From Scandinavium sp036409475 (GTDB lineage: Bacteria; Pseudomonadota; Gammaproteobacteria; Enterobacterales; Enterobacteriaceae): a stretch of DNA of 64,000 bases. Positions 1 to 8,246 of this stretch are shown here, piece by piece. The notes below the pieces were generated by a model, which searched no databases, was not told the origin of the DNA, and saw only the letters and a list, made by a program, of their open reading frames with translations. The stretch's first letter is position 1, and each line of letters opens with the position of its first letter. The translations under genes and the position numbers were made by a program. The stretch spans positions 1 to 64,000 of the forward strand of contig NZ_JAYRCK010000015.1 of assembly GCF_036409475.1 (NCBI RefSeq), given 5' to 3'.

Positions 1-187
1 TGAGGGATATGTGAGGCCGGAAAGGTCGGGTGAGCGCGAAAACAGAGGGATGAGAAAAAATATCGCGATCGCGACCTGCGGTCGCTCATAAAACAGAACC
101 CCACGAAAAACGCGGGGTTCGTCAGCAGTCTGAACGCTGGCATTCGCCAGCGTTGTCATCAGGAGCCTCACCGTACGGTGGGGCTTT
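1..187. other. Hairpin-rich intergenic edge, no gene recognised
   Basis: No convincing coding sequence reaches into the window from the left. The stretch holds a 12-bp palindrome TCGCGATCGCGA (63-74), a hairpin with arms GCGACC/GGTCGC (71-85), a hairpin formed by the ACCCC/GGGGT region (about 99-119), a perfect 9-bp stem AACGCTGGC with a 4-nt loop (133-154), and then a terminator. In E. coli the neighbour here is yihF or dsbA on the plus strand, so this is probably its 3' flank. Confidence 0.5.
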
Positions 188-189
188 TT
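164..189 (+). terminator. Rho-independent terminator of an upstream plus-strand gene
   Basis: Arms AGCCTCACCG and CGGTGGGGCT (one G-T pair) are followed directly by TTTTT on the plus strand. The T-run overlaps the stop codon of yihG, which is transcribed towards it. The gene it serves lies left of the window. Confidence 0.75.
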
Positions 190-1141
190 ATTGCTCTGAA
201 GTACGGTATCCGGATTTAATCTCTTCAATCTGATTGTCTTTCTCAACCCACAGCGTGTTCAGCCAAAGCTGGAAGCCTCGTTTGAAGTTCTTATCATTAA
301 CGTAGTCACCATGCAGCGCCTCGGCGACTGGCATCAAATCAACACGAACAACGATGCGGGTTAGCTTACCGCTCAGCATATCGAAAAAAGGCGTCTTATC
401 GTTTTCCGGGTAGCAGAGCGTCACGTTCATGAGCTTATCAAACTGGCTACCCAGCACATTCAGCGCCATGGCAATCCCTGCTGCTTTAGGCGGTAACAGA
501 TGGCGATAGGGTGAGCGCGTTTCCAGGCGTTTTTCTGCGGTAAAACGGGAGCCTTCCACAAAGTTAACAATCGTTGTCGGATGCTTGCGGAATTTCTCGC
601 AGGAGTGGCGGGTGGTTTCCACATCTTTCCCGCGGCGTTCTGGATGGCGAATCAGGTAGCTTCTGGAATAGCGGCGCATAAAAGGCATATCTAACGCCCA
701 GCACGCCAGGCCGATAAACGGCACCCATGCCAGCTGTTGCTTCAGGAAGTATTTGTTCATGGGGATGTGCTTACGGAAAAGTACACATAGCACCACGATA
801 TCCGCCCAGCTACGATGATTGCAGATAAGCAAATACCAGTTTTTCTTGTTCAGGCCTTCGAGGCCTTCAACATCCCATTTCAGCCACGGATTCAGGTGCA
901 GCAGCAACGCCAGCCCGGAACACCAGCAATACATCATCAGATTGCAGAAAGCCGAGACCGAACGCCATACAAAAGGAATGGGCAGCAACAGTTTAATGAT
1001 CCCTGCCGCAATAATGGGCACGGAACAAAGTACGGTCACAATAATGGTAAGGGCAATACTCAGCGGAAGCGTTATCGCAGCGAGTAATCTCGACATAATC
1101 AATTTATTCAGATAGTTAATTGTATAAAGCGCGGGTTTCAC
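188..1141 (-). CDS. yihG: YihG, membrane PlsC-type acyltransferase
   Basis: 317 residues. Hydrophobic segments at about residues 15-55 and 65-85 anchor it to the inner membrane. The acyltransferase signature H-x4-D is at H109-D114 (NHRSWAD), and the second glycerolipid-acyltransferase block VNFVEGSRF is near residue 190. E. coli YihG belongs to the lysophosphatidic-acid acyltransferase (PlsC) family and is a minor, specialised acyltransferase beside plsC. The protein can be read collinearly with E. coli YihG from residue 8 onwards, so the exact start is uncertain by a few codons. It diverges from polA, as in E. coli. Confidence 0.93.
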   Translation of the reverse strand: MKPALYTINYLNKLIMSRLLAAITLPLSIALTIIVTVLCSVPIIAAGIIKLLLPIPFVWRSVSAFCNLMMYCWCSGLALLLHLNPWLKWDVEGLEGLNKKNWYLLICNHRSWADIVVLCVLFRKHIPMNKYFLKQQLAWVPFIGLACWALDMPFMRRYSRSYLIRHPERRGKDVETTRHSCEKFRKHPTTIVNFVEGSRFTAEKRLETRSPYRHLLPPKAAGIAMALNVLGSQFDKLMNVTLCYPENDKTPFFDMLSGKLTRIVVRVDLMPVAEALHGDYVNDKNFKRGFQLWLNTLWVEKDNQIEEIKSGYRTSEQ

Positions 1142-1492
1142 AGGCGCAAGGCGCTGATTTTACCAGAAATCACACCTAAAGACGGGTCTTACCAGAGCAG
1201 AAAAATAAGCATGAGTGATATCCACATGGATTAAATTGTCACCAGTAATGGAAATATAAGTAGGGATTTATCTTAACGACATGAAAATTAAAGTAAATTT
1301 TGTTACATTGTTCGTGAGGTGAACAGAAGTAATCCGACGGAATAAAATTATGCACAAACTTATCCACAGAATGATTTTGCGAGCGATCCAGAGGATCTCC
1401 AAATCTTTTGCTGCAATGACAGTGAAAAACTCATGTTTTAGCGCTGTCTGTGGCATCCTTTATCCCTAATCTGATAAACAGGCACGGAAATT
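1142..1492. other. Divergent yihG/polA intergenic region
   Basis: 351 bp of AT-rich sequence between the two divergent genes. The only firm element is the consensus DnaA box listed separately. A short minus-strand open frame at 1268-1456 has no ribosome-binding site or recognisable product and was not called. Confidence 0.6.
1360..1368 (+). promoter_or_regulatory. Consensus DnaA box upstream of polA
   Basis: TTATCCACA is a perfect 9-mer DnaA box, 125 bp before the polA start codon. DnaA is reported to stimulate polA expression in E. coli, so the site fits the gene. No second perfect box was found nearby. Confidence 0.65.
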
Positions 1493-4285
1493 ATGGCTCA
1501 GATCCAAGAAAACCCCCTCATCCTGGTTGATGGCTCATCCTATCTCTACCGCGCATATCATGCGTTTCCTCCGTTGACCAACAGCGCAGGCGAACCGACA
1601 GGGGCCATGTATGGCGTACTGAATATGCTGCGTAGTTTGATCCTGCAGTATCAGCCAAGCCATGCGGCGGTTGTCTTTGATGCCAAAGGAAAAACATTCC
1701 GTGACGAGCTGTTTGAGCATTACAAATCCCATCGCCCGCCGATGCCTGACGATCTCCGTGCTCAGATAGAGCCGCTGCACGCGATGGTAAAAGCCATGGG
1801 TTTACCGTTGCTGGCGGTTTCTGGGGTAGAGGCCGATGACGTTATCGGCACACTGGCGCGTGAAGCTGAAAAAGCAGGCCGTCCGGTGCTGATCAGTACG
1901 GGCGACAAAGATATGGCGCAACTGGTGACGCCAGGCATCACGCTCATCAATACCATGACCAACACCGTGCTGGGGCCGGACGAAGTCGTTGCCAAGTACG
2001 GCGTGCCGCCAGAACTGATTATCGATTTCCTCGCGCTGATGGGCGATTCTTCGGACAACATTCCAGGTGTGCCTGGCGTGGGTGAAAAAACAGCGCAAGC
2101 CCTTCTGCAAGGATTAGGTGGGCTGGATACGCTCTATGCTGAACCTGAAAAAATTGCCGGTTTGACCTTCCGTGGCGCCAAAACCATGGCCGCGAAACTC
2201 GAACAGAATAAAGATATGGCTTACCTCTCTTACCAGCTTGCCACCATCAAAACAGATGTTGAGCTGGAGCTGACCTGCGAGCAGCTCGAAGTTCAGCAAC
2301 CGGCAGCAGATGAACTGCTTGGCCTGTTCAAACAGTATGAATTCAAGCGCTGGATAACAGACGTTGAAGCAGGAAAATGGATGCAGGCAAAAGGCAGTAA
2401 GCCTTCGGCGATGCCATCTGCAGCGGCAACAGCCACGGTGGAAGAAGAAGCCGAAGAGCCTGCGACCGCGCTCTCTTCTGAACACTACGTCACCATTCTT
2501 GATGAAGAAACGCTGAAGCAGTGGATTGAAAAACTGAAGAAGGCACCTGTTTTCGCCTTTGATACTGAAACAGACAGTCTGGATAACATCTCCGCTAACA
2601 TGGTGGGCCTGTCTTTTGCCGCAGAGCCTGGCGTGGCGGCGTATGTACCCGTCGCGCATGATTATCTTGATGCGCCTGAACAGATTTCTCGTGATCGGGT
2701 GCTGGAATTATTAAAGCCACTTCTGGAAGATGAAAAGTCTCTCAAGGTCGGGCAAAACCTGAAATACGACCGTGGCATTCTGGCCAACTATGGTATCGAA
2801 CTGCGCGGCATTGCGTTTGATACCATGCTTGAGTCCTACACTCTGGACAGCGTGGCGGGCCGTCACGACATGGACAGCCTGTCCGATCGCTGGCTGAAGC
2901 ACAAAACCATTACCTTTGAAGACATTGCCGGTAAAGGTAAAAATCAGCTGACGTTCAATCAGATAGCACTCGAAGAAGCAGGGCGTTACGCGGCAGAAGA
3001 TGCAGACGTCACGCTGCAGCTGCACCTGAAAATGTGGCCAAAACTGCAGAAGCTTGAAGGCCCAGCCAATGTTTTCCAGAACATCGAAATGCCGCTGGTG
3101 ACCGTGCTGTCACGCGTTGAGCGTAACGGTGTGAAAATTGATCCTGCTGTGCTGCACAACCACTCGGAAGAGATTGGTAAACGCCTGGTTGAGCTGGAAC
3201 AGAAAGCTCATGACATTGCGGGTGAGCCGTTCAACCTCTCTTCACCGAAGCAACTTCAAACGATTTTATTTGAGAAACAAGGCATTAAGCCACTGAAGAA
3301 AACACCGGGCGGCGCACCGTCAACCTCGGAAGAAGTGCTAGAGGAACTGGCGCTGGATTATCCGCTGCCGAAAGTTATTCTCGAATACCGTGGGCTTGCA
3401 AAGCTGAAATCGACTTACACCGATAAACTGCCGCTGATGATCAACCCGAAAACGGGGCGGGTGCATACGTCTTACCATCAGGCCGTGGCAGCAACCGGTC
3501 GTCTGTCTTCCACCGATCCGAACCTGCAAAATATTCCGGTGCGTCATGAAGAAGGGCGTCGTATTCGTCAGGCGTTTATTGCCCCGGAAGATTATCTGAT
3601 TGTTTCTGCGGACTACTCGCAGATTGAACTGCGTATTATGGCGCATCTCTCTCGCGACAAAGGGCTATTAACAGCCTTTGCGGAAGGGAAAGACATTCAC
3701 CGCGCGACAGCGGCGGAAGTGTTTGGCATTCCACTGGATAATGTCACCAATGAACAGCGCCGCAGTGCGAAAGCGATTAACTTCGGCCTGATTTACGGGA
3801 TGAGTGCTTTCGGGCTTTCACGTCAGCTCAATATTCCACGTAAAGAGTCGCAGAAGTATATGGACCTGTATTTCGAGCGTTATCCTGGTGTGCTGGAATA
3901 TATGGAGCGCACTCGCGCGCAGGCCAAAGATCAGGGTTATGTTGAAACGCTGGAAGGTCGCCGCCTTTATTTACCCGGCATTAAAGCCAGCAATGCCGCT
4001 TTGCGTGCCGGTGCGGAGCGTGCGGCCATCAACGCCCCAATGCAAGGTACCGCCGCTGACATCATCAAACGCGCCATGATTGCTGTTGATGCCTGGCTGC
4101 AAAAGGAACAACCACGTGTGCGCATGATCATGCAGGTGCACGATGAACTGGTGTTCGAAGTGCATAAAGATGACCTGGAAGCCGTGTCGAAGAAGATCCA
4201 TGAGCTGATGGAAAACAGCATGAAGCTGGATGTTCCGCTGCTGGTGGAAGTGGGCAGTGGTGAGAACTGGGATCAGGCGCATTAA
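1493..4285 (+). CDS. polA: DNA polymerase I
   Basis: 930 residues (928 in E. coli, aligned almost end to end). Three domains in order: 5'-nuclease (about 1-323), 3'-5' exonuclease with DTETD at D357/E359, and the A-family polymerase domain with motif A DYSQIELR (D707) and motif C VHDE (D884). It fills gaps, removes Okazaki primers and works in repair in the cytoplasm. The linker between the nuclease and the Klenow fragment (about residues 300-328, Ala/Glu-rich) carries the length difference. The ATG at 1493 matches the family N-terminus LILVDGSSYLYRAYHAF. Spot 42 follows downstream as in E. coli. Confidence 0.99.
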   Translation: MAQIQENPLILVDGSSYLYRAYHAFPPLTNSAGEPTGAMYGVLNMLRSLILQYQPSHAAVVFDAKGKTFRDELFEHYKSHRPPMPDDLRAQIEPLHAMVKAMGLPLLAVSGVEADDVIGTLAREAEKAGRPVLISTGDKDMAQLVTPGITLINTMTNTVLGPDEVVAKYGVPPELIIDFLALMGDSSDNIPGVPGVGEKTAQALLQGLGGLDTLYAEPEKIAGLTFRGAKTMAAKLEQNKDMAYLSYQLATIKTDVELELTCEQLEVQQPAADELLGLFKQYEFKRWITDVEAGKWMQAKGSKPSAMPSAAATATVEEEAEEPATALSSEHYVTILDEETLKQWIEKLKKAPVFAFDTETDSLDNISANMVGLSFAAEPGVAAYVPVAHDYLDAPEQISRDRVLELLKPLLEDEKSLKVGQNLKYDRGILANYGIELRGIAFDTMLESYTLDSVAGRHDMDSLSDRWLKHKTITFEDIAGKGKNQLTFNQIALEEAGRYAAEDADVTLQLHLKMWPKLQKLEGPANVFQNIEMPLVTVLSRVERNGVKIDPAVLHNHSEEIGKRLVELEQKAHDIAGEPFNLSSPKQLQTILFEKQGIKPLKKTPGGAPSTSEEVLEELALDYPLPKVILEYRGLAKLKSTYTDKLPLMINPKTGRVHTSYHQAVAATGRLSSTDPNLQNIPVRHEEGRRIRQAFIAPEDYLIVSADYSQIELRIMAHLSRDKGLLTAFAEGKDIHRATAAEVFGIPLDNVTNEQRRSAKAINFGLIYGMSAFGLSRQLNIPRKESQKYMDLYFERYPGVLEYMERTRAQAKDQGYVETLEGRRLYLPGIKASNAALRAGAERAAINAPMQGTAADIIKRAMIAVDAWLQKEQPRVRMIMQVHDELVFEVHKDDLEAVSKKIHELMENSMKLDVPLLVEVGSGENWDQAH

Positions 4286-4441
4286 TGCTGACGGACAGGC
4301 TAAATTATCAGCAAATATGCGCGGGTTAAGGGCAGATTATGGGTTGGCGCTTTTTGTAAGTAAGCAACATAACTTATAGCGTTTTGTGATGATCATCGGA
4401 ATTCGCTATGTAAAGAGTGAAAAAAAACTACAAAAAGTGCT

Positions 4442-4469
4442 TTGTGGCCTGCGAAAAAAAGAGTAGAGT
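4442..4469 (+). promoter_or_regulatory. Spot 42 promoter
   Basis: Possible -35 TTGTGG (4442-4447) and -10 TAGAGT (4464-4469) with a 16-bp spacer, placing the start at 4477. A half-conserved CRP-like site (TGTGA at 4385-4389, then TCGGA) lies further up. E. coli spf is repressed by cAMP-CRP. Confidence 0.55.
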
Positions 4470-4476
4470 TATTCGC

Positions 4477-4584
4477 GTAGGGTACAGAGGTAAGATGTTC
4501 TATCTTTCAGACCTTTTACTTCACGTAATCGGATTTGGCTGAATATTTAGCCGCCCCAGTCAGTAATGACTGGGGCGTTTTTTA
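4477..4584 (+). ncRNA. spf: Spot 42 small RNA
   Basis: Begins GTAGGGTACAGAGGTAAGAT and ends with the terminator stem CCCCAGTCA/TGACTGGGG followed by a T-run. It is one nucleotide shorter than E. coli Spot 42 (one T fewer near the middle). The location between polA and engB is the family's conserved site. Spot 42 is an Hfq-dependent RNA that base-pairs with mRNAs of secondary carbon-source genes (galK and others) when glucose is present. In this window several sugar operons (rha, frv, the PTS block) are potential targets, but that is inference. Confidence 0.97.
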
Positions 4585-4592
4585 TTGCGCGA

Positions 4593-4624
4593 AAGAAAAG
4601 AAAAAGCGCGGACCTGGCCGCGCT
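4593..4624 (-). terminator. engB terminator
   Basis: On the minus strand the stem AGCGCGG/CCGCGCT (4605-4624) is followed by a T-rich run (4604-4593). It lies 30 bp beyond the engB stop codon. Confidence 0.75.
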
Positions 4625-4654
4625 CTGTCTTATTTTTTGCGAGGATAAAACGAA

Positions 4655-5287
4655 TTACGCTTCGCTTTCTTCTTCCTGCTGTGGGGCAATCTCGCTATAC
4701 CAGGTATCCAGCTTCTGACGCAGTTTATCCACGCCCAGTTTCTTCAGTGAAGAGAACGCTTCGACCTGAATGTCGCCGTCAAAATCTTTCACTGCTTCAC
4801 GCACCATGTTCAGCTGCGCTTTACGCGCGCCGCTCGCCAGCTTATCGGCTTTGGTCAGCAGAACCAGCACTTCAATGTTGCTGTCGACGGCCCATTCAAT
4901 CATCTGCCGGTCGAGATCTTTCAGCGGATGACGAATGTCCATCAGCACCACCAGGCCTTTCAGGCACAGGCGTTTTTCCAGATATTCACCCAGCGCGCGC
5001 TGCCATTTCAGCTTCATCTCTTCCGGCACTTCGGCATAGCCGTAACCCGGTAAGTCGACCACGCGTTTGCCTTCCGTCACTTCAAACAGGTTGATGAGCT
5101 GAGTACGGCCAGGCGTTTTGGATGTACGCGCAAGGCTCTTCTGATTGGTCAGGGTATTCAGGGCGCTCGATTTACCTGCATTGGAGCGTCCAGCAAAGGC
5201 CACTTCAATTCCGGTATCGGAAGGTAAGTGGCGAATATCAGGCGCGCTGAGAACAAAATGCGTCTGTTGATAGTTCAGGTTGATCAA
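4655..5287 (-). CDS. engB: Ribosome-biogenesis GTPase EngB (YihA)
   Basis: 210 residues, the usual length, if translation starts at the TTG at 5287. A Shine-Dalgarno GGAGA (5298-5294) sits 6 nt upstream, and the N-terminus after TTG aligns with E. coli EngB (NLNYQQTHF). GTPase motifs: G1 GRSNAGKSS (33-41), G3 DLPGYG, G4 TKAD. EngB is an essential TrmE-Era-EngA-EngB class GTPase for 50S subunit assembly. The frame stays open further upstream to an ATG at 5407, but those extra 40 residues do not resemble the family. The acidic C-terminal tail (EEESEA) is as in relatives. Confidence 0.96.
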   Translation of the reverse strand: MINLNYQQTHFVLSAPDIRHLPSDTGIEVAFAGRSNAGKSSALNTLTNQKSLARTSKTPGRTQLINLFEVTEGKRVVDLPGYGYAEVPEEMKLKWQRALGEYLEKRLCLKGLVVLMDIRHPLKDLDRQMIEWAVDSNIEVLVLLTKADKLASGARKAQLNMVREAVKDFDGDIQVEAFSSLKKLGVDKLRQKLDTWYSEIAPQQEEESEA

Positions 5288-5523
5288 GGGTCGTCTCCAT
5301 AAAATCGGGCTATGCGGGGGAGTATACCTGAACAACAGCAAAAGGCGGCGTTTGTCCTGTGGATGCGGTGTAAGTATTAACCCTGTGCTTTGTGAGACAT
5401 TTGCCATTGTTCCTATGGGAGATTTAGGAGAAGTTGCAGGTGAGATTTTTATCGATATCCTTTAAATCAATATGTTACTTGTTTGGACTAATCTGAAAAT
5501 TGATATTTTTACCGGTGAGTTGC

Positions 5524-5551
5524 TTGTCTGAATAGCATAACAAGGTAAAGT
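5524..5551 (+). promoter_or_regulatory. csrC promoter
   Basis: Possible -35 TTGTCT (5524-5529) and -10 TAAAGT (5546-5551) with a 16-bp spacer, placing the start near A5559. A TGTGAGACA half-site at 5391-5399 could belong to a UvrY (BarA/UvrY) site, since csrC is UvrY-dependent in E. coli. That assignment is weak. Confidence 0.5.
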
Positions 5552-5558
5552 AGCGGTC

Positions 5559-5800
5559 ATCAGGCGGGGATGCCGGAAAGGATAAAGACTCAGGACGAGG
5601 GTCAGGAGCGCCAGGAGGCGAAGACGAAGGAACGGCCAGGAGGCAAACGTCCGGAGACGTTATAAAGGGATAAGGAATACGACACGGAGTGTTCAGTGCC
5701 AAGGGAAAGACAGGGTGTGTTGTTGGCAAACACGGAATGTGTGACCCGTTAAGGGTTGTGAGTCAAGAAAAAGGCGGCAGATTACTCTGTCGCCTTTTTT
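5559..5800 (+). ncRNA. csrC: CsrC small RNA, CsrA-sequestering
   Basis: About 242 nt in the conserved csrC position between engB and yihI. It carries about 14 GGA motifs, many as AGGA or CGGA in hairpin loops, the signature of CsrA-titrating RNAs. The segment GACTCAGGACGAGGGTCAGG and the terminator (GGCGGCAGA/TGTCGCC then T6) closely resemble E. coli CsrC. It binds several CsrA dimers and so relieves repression or activation of carbon-storage and motility mRNAs. A short minus-strand open frame over this gene is only a consequence of its purine bias. Confidence 0.93.
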
Positions 5801-5868
5801 CTTTGTCTGCTTTCTGCTAGATTCCGGCTCAATTCTATACTGAAGAAAACAACGTAAGACACCTCATC

Positions 5869-6384
5869 ATGAAAAAACCAACATCCGCACCGCGCAGCAA
5901 AGCACCGGGTAAAGCCCGTCGTAAGACGCGCGAAGAGCTGAATCAGGAAGCGCGCGACCGTAAACGCGATAAGAAGCATCGTGGTCACGTTGCAGGCAGC
6001 CGCGCGAACGGCGGTGAGGCAAACGCGGCTGGCAAAAAACAGGGCCAGCAAAAAGACCCGCGTATTGGCAGTAAAACCCCCATCCCATTGGGCGCAACCG
6101 AGCGTCCGGTGACCAGGCAGCACAAACCGAAGAGCGAGAAACCTATGCTTTCACCGCAGGCCGAGCTGGATTTACTGGAAAATGATGAGCGCCTGGATGC
6201 GCTGCTGGAACGTCTGGAAGAGGGCGAAGCTCTCAGCGCAGACGAGCAATCCTGGGTTGATGCCAAACTGGATCGCATTGATGAGCTGATGCAACAACTG
6301 GGCCTTTCCTACGACGACGATGAAGACGAAGAGGAAGAAGAAGGCAAAGAAGACATGATGCGTCTGCTGCGAGGCGGAAACTAA
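5869..6384 (+). CDS. yihI: YihI, GTPase-activating protein for Der
   Basis: 171 residues. Very basic N-terminal half (KARRKTREELNQEARDRKR) and a conserved middle block KDPRIGSKTPIPLG. The helical domain around residues 85-145 is followed by an acidic run (DDDEDEEEEE) and the terminal MMRLLRGGN. E. coli YihI stimulates the GTPase of Der (EngA) and modulates 50S biogenesis. It sits between csrC and hemN as in E. coli. Its stop codon is followed in the same frame by the small ORF at 6388. Confidence 0.96.
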   Translation: MKKPTSAPRSKAPGKARRKTREELNQEARDRKRDKKHRGHVAGSRANGGEANAAGKKQGQQKDPRIGSKTPIPLGATERPVTRQHKPKSEKPMLSPQAELDLLENDERLDALLERLEEGEALSADEQSWVDAKLDRIDELMQQLGLSYDDDEDEEEEEGKEDMMRLLRGGN

Positions 6385-6387
6385 CGT

Positions 6388-6567
6388 TTGCACCCACTCG
6401 GACTGCCTGTCCTGCTTATAACCCTTTTGGTTGTATGTTATCTGGGGTGGTTATTCATTAAACTACGGCGGTTGTCGCGGCGTCAACAGTGGCTGCGCAA
6501 CCGGCTTATTGTCCGATCACCGGGCAAGCCGGCACGCCGCCGTTCGCGATACCACCGGAAGGAGTAA
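6388..6567 (+). CDS. Putative 59-residue single-pass membrane protein
   Basis: Reads from TTG at 6388 to TAA at 6567, one codon after the yihI stop and in the same frame. It ends two bases before the hemN start codon. The last codons (CGG AAG GAG) form hemN's Shine-Dalgarno, suggesting translational coupling. One hydrophobic helix (about residues 4-24, ending GWLFI) is followed by a strongly basic tail with about 15 Arg/Lys and a single acidic residue: an N-out/C-in topology by the positive-inside rule. The start codon is weak (TTG, with only GGAA upstream). In Vibrio-type genomes a larger TM-anchored DUF2489 protein occupies this position (from memory), so this may be a short relative. No function can be assigned. 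Confidence 0.55.
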   Translation: MHPLGLPVLLITLLVVCYLGWLFIKLRRLSRRQQWLRNRLIVRSPGKPARRRSRYHRKE

Positions 6568-6569
6568 GC

Positions 6570-7943
6570 ATGTCTGAGCAGTTAATCGACTGGGATTTGG
6601 CCCTGATCCAGAAGTACAACTATTCCGGGCCACGTTATACCTCATACCCCACCGCGCTGGAGTTTTCAGAGAGTTTCGGCGAGGCAGATTTCCAACAAGC
6701 GGTTGCCCGTTATCCTGAGCGCCCGCTTTCGCTGTACGTTCACATCCCGTTTTGCCACAAGCTCTGCTATTTCTGTGGCTGCAATAAAATCGTTACTCGT
6801 CAACAGCATAAAGCCGATCAGTATCTGGACGCGCTTGAGCAGGAAATTCTCCATCGCGCACCGCTGTTTGCCGGGCGTCAAGTCAGCCAGCTGCACTGGG
6901 GCGGCGGAACGCCAACTTACCTGAATAAAGCGCAGATTAGCCGCCTGATGCAGCTTCTGCGGGGGCATTTTGATTTTCAGGCCGAGGCTGAAATTTCCAT
7001 TGAGGTCGATCCCCGCGAAATCGAACTCGATGTGCTCGACCATCTGCGTAGCGAAGGCTTTAACCGCCTGAGCATGGGCGTGCAGGACTTCAACAAAGAA
7101 GTACAGCGTCTGGTTAACCGTGAGCAGGATGAAGACTTCATCTTCGCGCTGCTCAACCATGCGCGTGAGATTGGCTTTACCTCAACCAACATTGACCTGA
7201 TTTATGGCCTGCCAAAGCAAACGCCAGAGAGTTTTGCGTTCACGTTGAGCCGAGTGGCGGAGCTAAACCCCGATCGCCTCAGCGTTTTTAACTACGCGCA
7301 TTTACCCACGCTCTTCGCCGCCCAGCGCAAAATCAAAGATGCGGATCTGCCATCTGCCCAGCAAAAGCTCGATATTTTGCAGGAAACCATCACCTCGCTG
7401 ACGGATGCTGGCTACCAGTTTATTGGGATGGATCACTTTGCTCGCCCGGATGATGAACTTGCCGTGGCGCAGCGTGAAGGCGTGCTACACCGCAACTTCC
7501 AGGGCTACACCACTCAGGGTGACAGCGATCTGCTGGGGCTTGGCGTGTCGGCTATCAGCATGCTGGGCGACTGCTACGCGCAGAACCAGAAAGAGCTCAA
7601 ACGTTACTATCAGCAGGTCGACGAAAGCGGTAACGCGCTGTGGCGAGGGATTGCACTGACGCAAGACGATTGCATTCGTCGCGACGTCATCAAGTCGCTT
7701 ATCTGTAATTTCCGTCTCGATTTTGCTGATGTTGAAAAGGCGTGGGATCTGAACTTCCAGACCTGGTTTGCTGAAGATTTGGCACTGTTAGCGCCGCTGG
7801 CCAAAGATGGGCTGGTGGACGTCAATGAGAAAGGTATTCAGGTCACAGGGAAAGGGCGCTTGCTGATCCGTAATATCTGCATGTGCTTCGACACGTATTT
7901 GCGTCAGAAGGCGCGCTTACAGCAGTTCTCTCGCGTTATTTAA
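6570..7943 (+). CDS. hemN: Oxygen-independent coproporphyrinogen III dehydrogenase
   Basis: 457 residues from the ATG at 6570, preceded by GGAAGGAG; this start matches E. coli HemN (MS-Q-IDWDLALIQKYNYSGPRYTSYPTA). Radical-SAM cluster motif C62-x3-C66-x2-C69 (FCHKLCYFC). GGGTPTYL binds SAM, and the HemN C-terminal domain ends QFSRVI. It converts coproporphyrinogen III to protoporphyrinogen IX anaerobically in the cytoplasm. An upstream in-frame ATG at 6489 would add 27 residues that overlap the small ORF and are not conserved. Confidence 0.98.
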   Translation: MSEQLIDWDLALIQKYNYSGPRYTSYPTALEFSESFGEADFQQAVARYPERPLSLYVHIPFCHKLCYFCGCNKIVTRQQHKADQYLDALEQEILHRAPLFAGRQVSQLHWGGGTPTYLNKAQISRLMQLLRGHFDFQAEAEISIEVDPREIELDVLDHLRSEGFNRLSMGVQDFNKEVQRLVNREQDEDFIFALLNHAREIGFTSTNIDLIYGLPKQTPESFAFTLSRVAELNPDRLSVFNYAHLPTLFAAQRKIKDADLPSAQQKLDILQETITSLTDAGYQFIGMDHFARPDDELAVAQREGVLHRNFQGYTTQGDSDLLGLGVSAISMLGDCYAQNQKELKRYYQQVDESGNALWRGIALTQDDCIRRDVIKSLICNFRLDFADVEKAWDLNFQTWFAEDLALLAPLAKDGLVDVNEKGIQVTGKGRLLIRNICMCFDTYLRQKARLQQFSRVI

Positions 7944-7952
7944 CGCGCTGAT

Positions 7953-8018
7953 GTCGGGCGGCACTCTGTTTGCCCGACCTACGGATTTTGTCGGCCCGGT
8001 AAGCGTAGCCACCGGGCA
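7953..8018. repeat. REP pair (BIME-like)
   Basis: Two inverted REP palindromes: GTCGGGCGGC...GCCCGACCTAC, then GGCCCGGTAAGCG...CCACCGGGC. They fill the space between the convergent 3' ends of hemN and yshB and may act as a bidirectional terminator or mRNA stabiliser. Confidence 0.75.
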
Positions 8019-8025
8019 TTACATT

Positions 8026-8136
8026 CTAGCTGAACAACCCAACCAGCGCCGCACACAGCACCGCAGCAACGGCGGTTTGTGGCGTATGGCTGGCGGCGGC
8101 TCCGCTTGATACAAAATTAATGATTGATTCCAGCAT
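8026..8136 (-). CDS. yshB: YshB, small membrane protein
   Basis: 36 residues, MLESIINFVSSGA then ASHTPQTAVAAVLCAALVGLFS, nearly identical to E. coli YshB and in the same place between hemN and glnG. The start ATG (8136) has AGGAGAG upstream. The C-terminal half is one hydrophobic helix. It is known in E. coli and Salmonella as an expressed small inner-membrane protein; its molecular role is not established. Confidence 0.92.
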   Translation of the reverse strand: MLESIINFVSSGAAASHTPQTAVAAVLCAALVGLFS

Positions 8137-8246
8137 GATGCTCTCCTGTCTCTGCGAGCCGGATCATACTGAATTCATTTTGGCAGTAAAGTACAAAAAT
8201 GCAGCAATTTGCGCTCACTTGCTCATCTTTACACAATGCCATTCGA

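Noticed and set aside
1268..1456. 62-codon minus-strand frame in the yihG-polA gap
   Set aside because: No Shine-Dalgarno, no recognisable protein features, overlaps the polA control region.
5475..5729. Small minus-strand frame over csrC
   Set aside because: The region matches the CsrC RNA; the frame results from its GA-rich sequence.
6489..6569. Upstream ATG extending hemN by 27 residues
   Set aside because: The extra residues overlap the small ORF and are not in HemN; the ATG at 6570 has an excellent Shine-Dalgarno.
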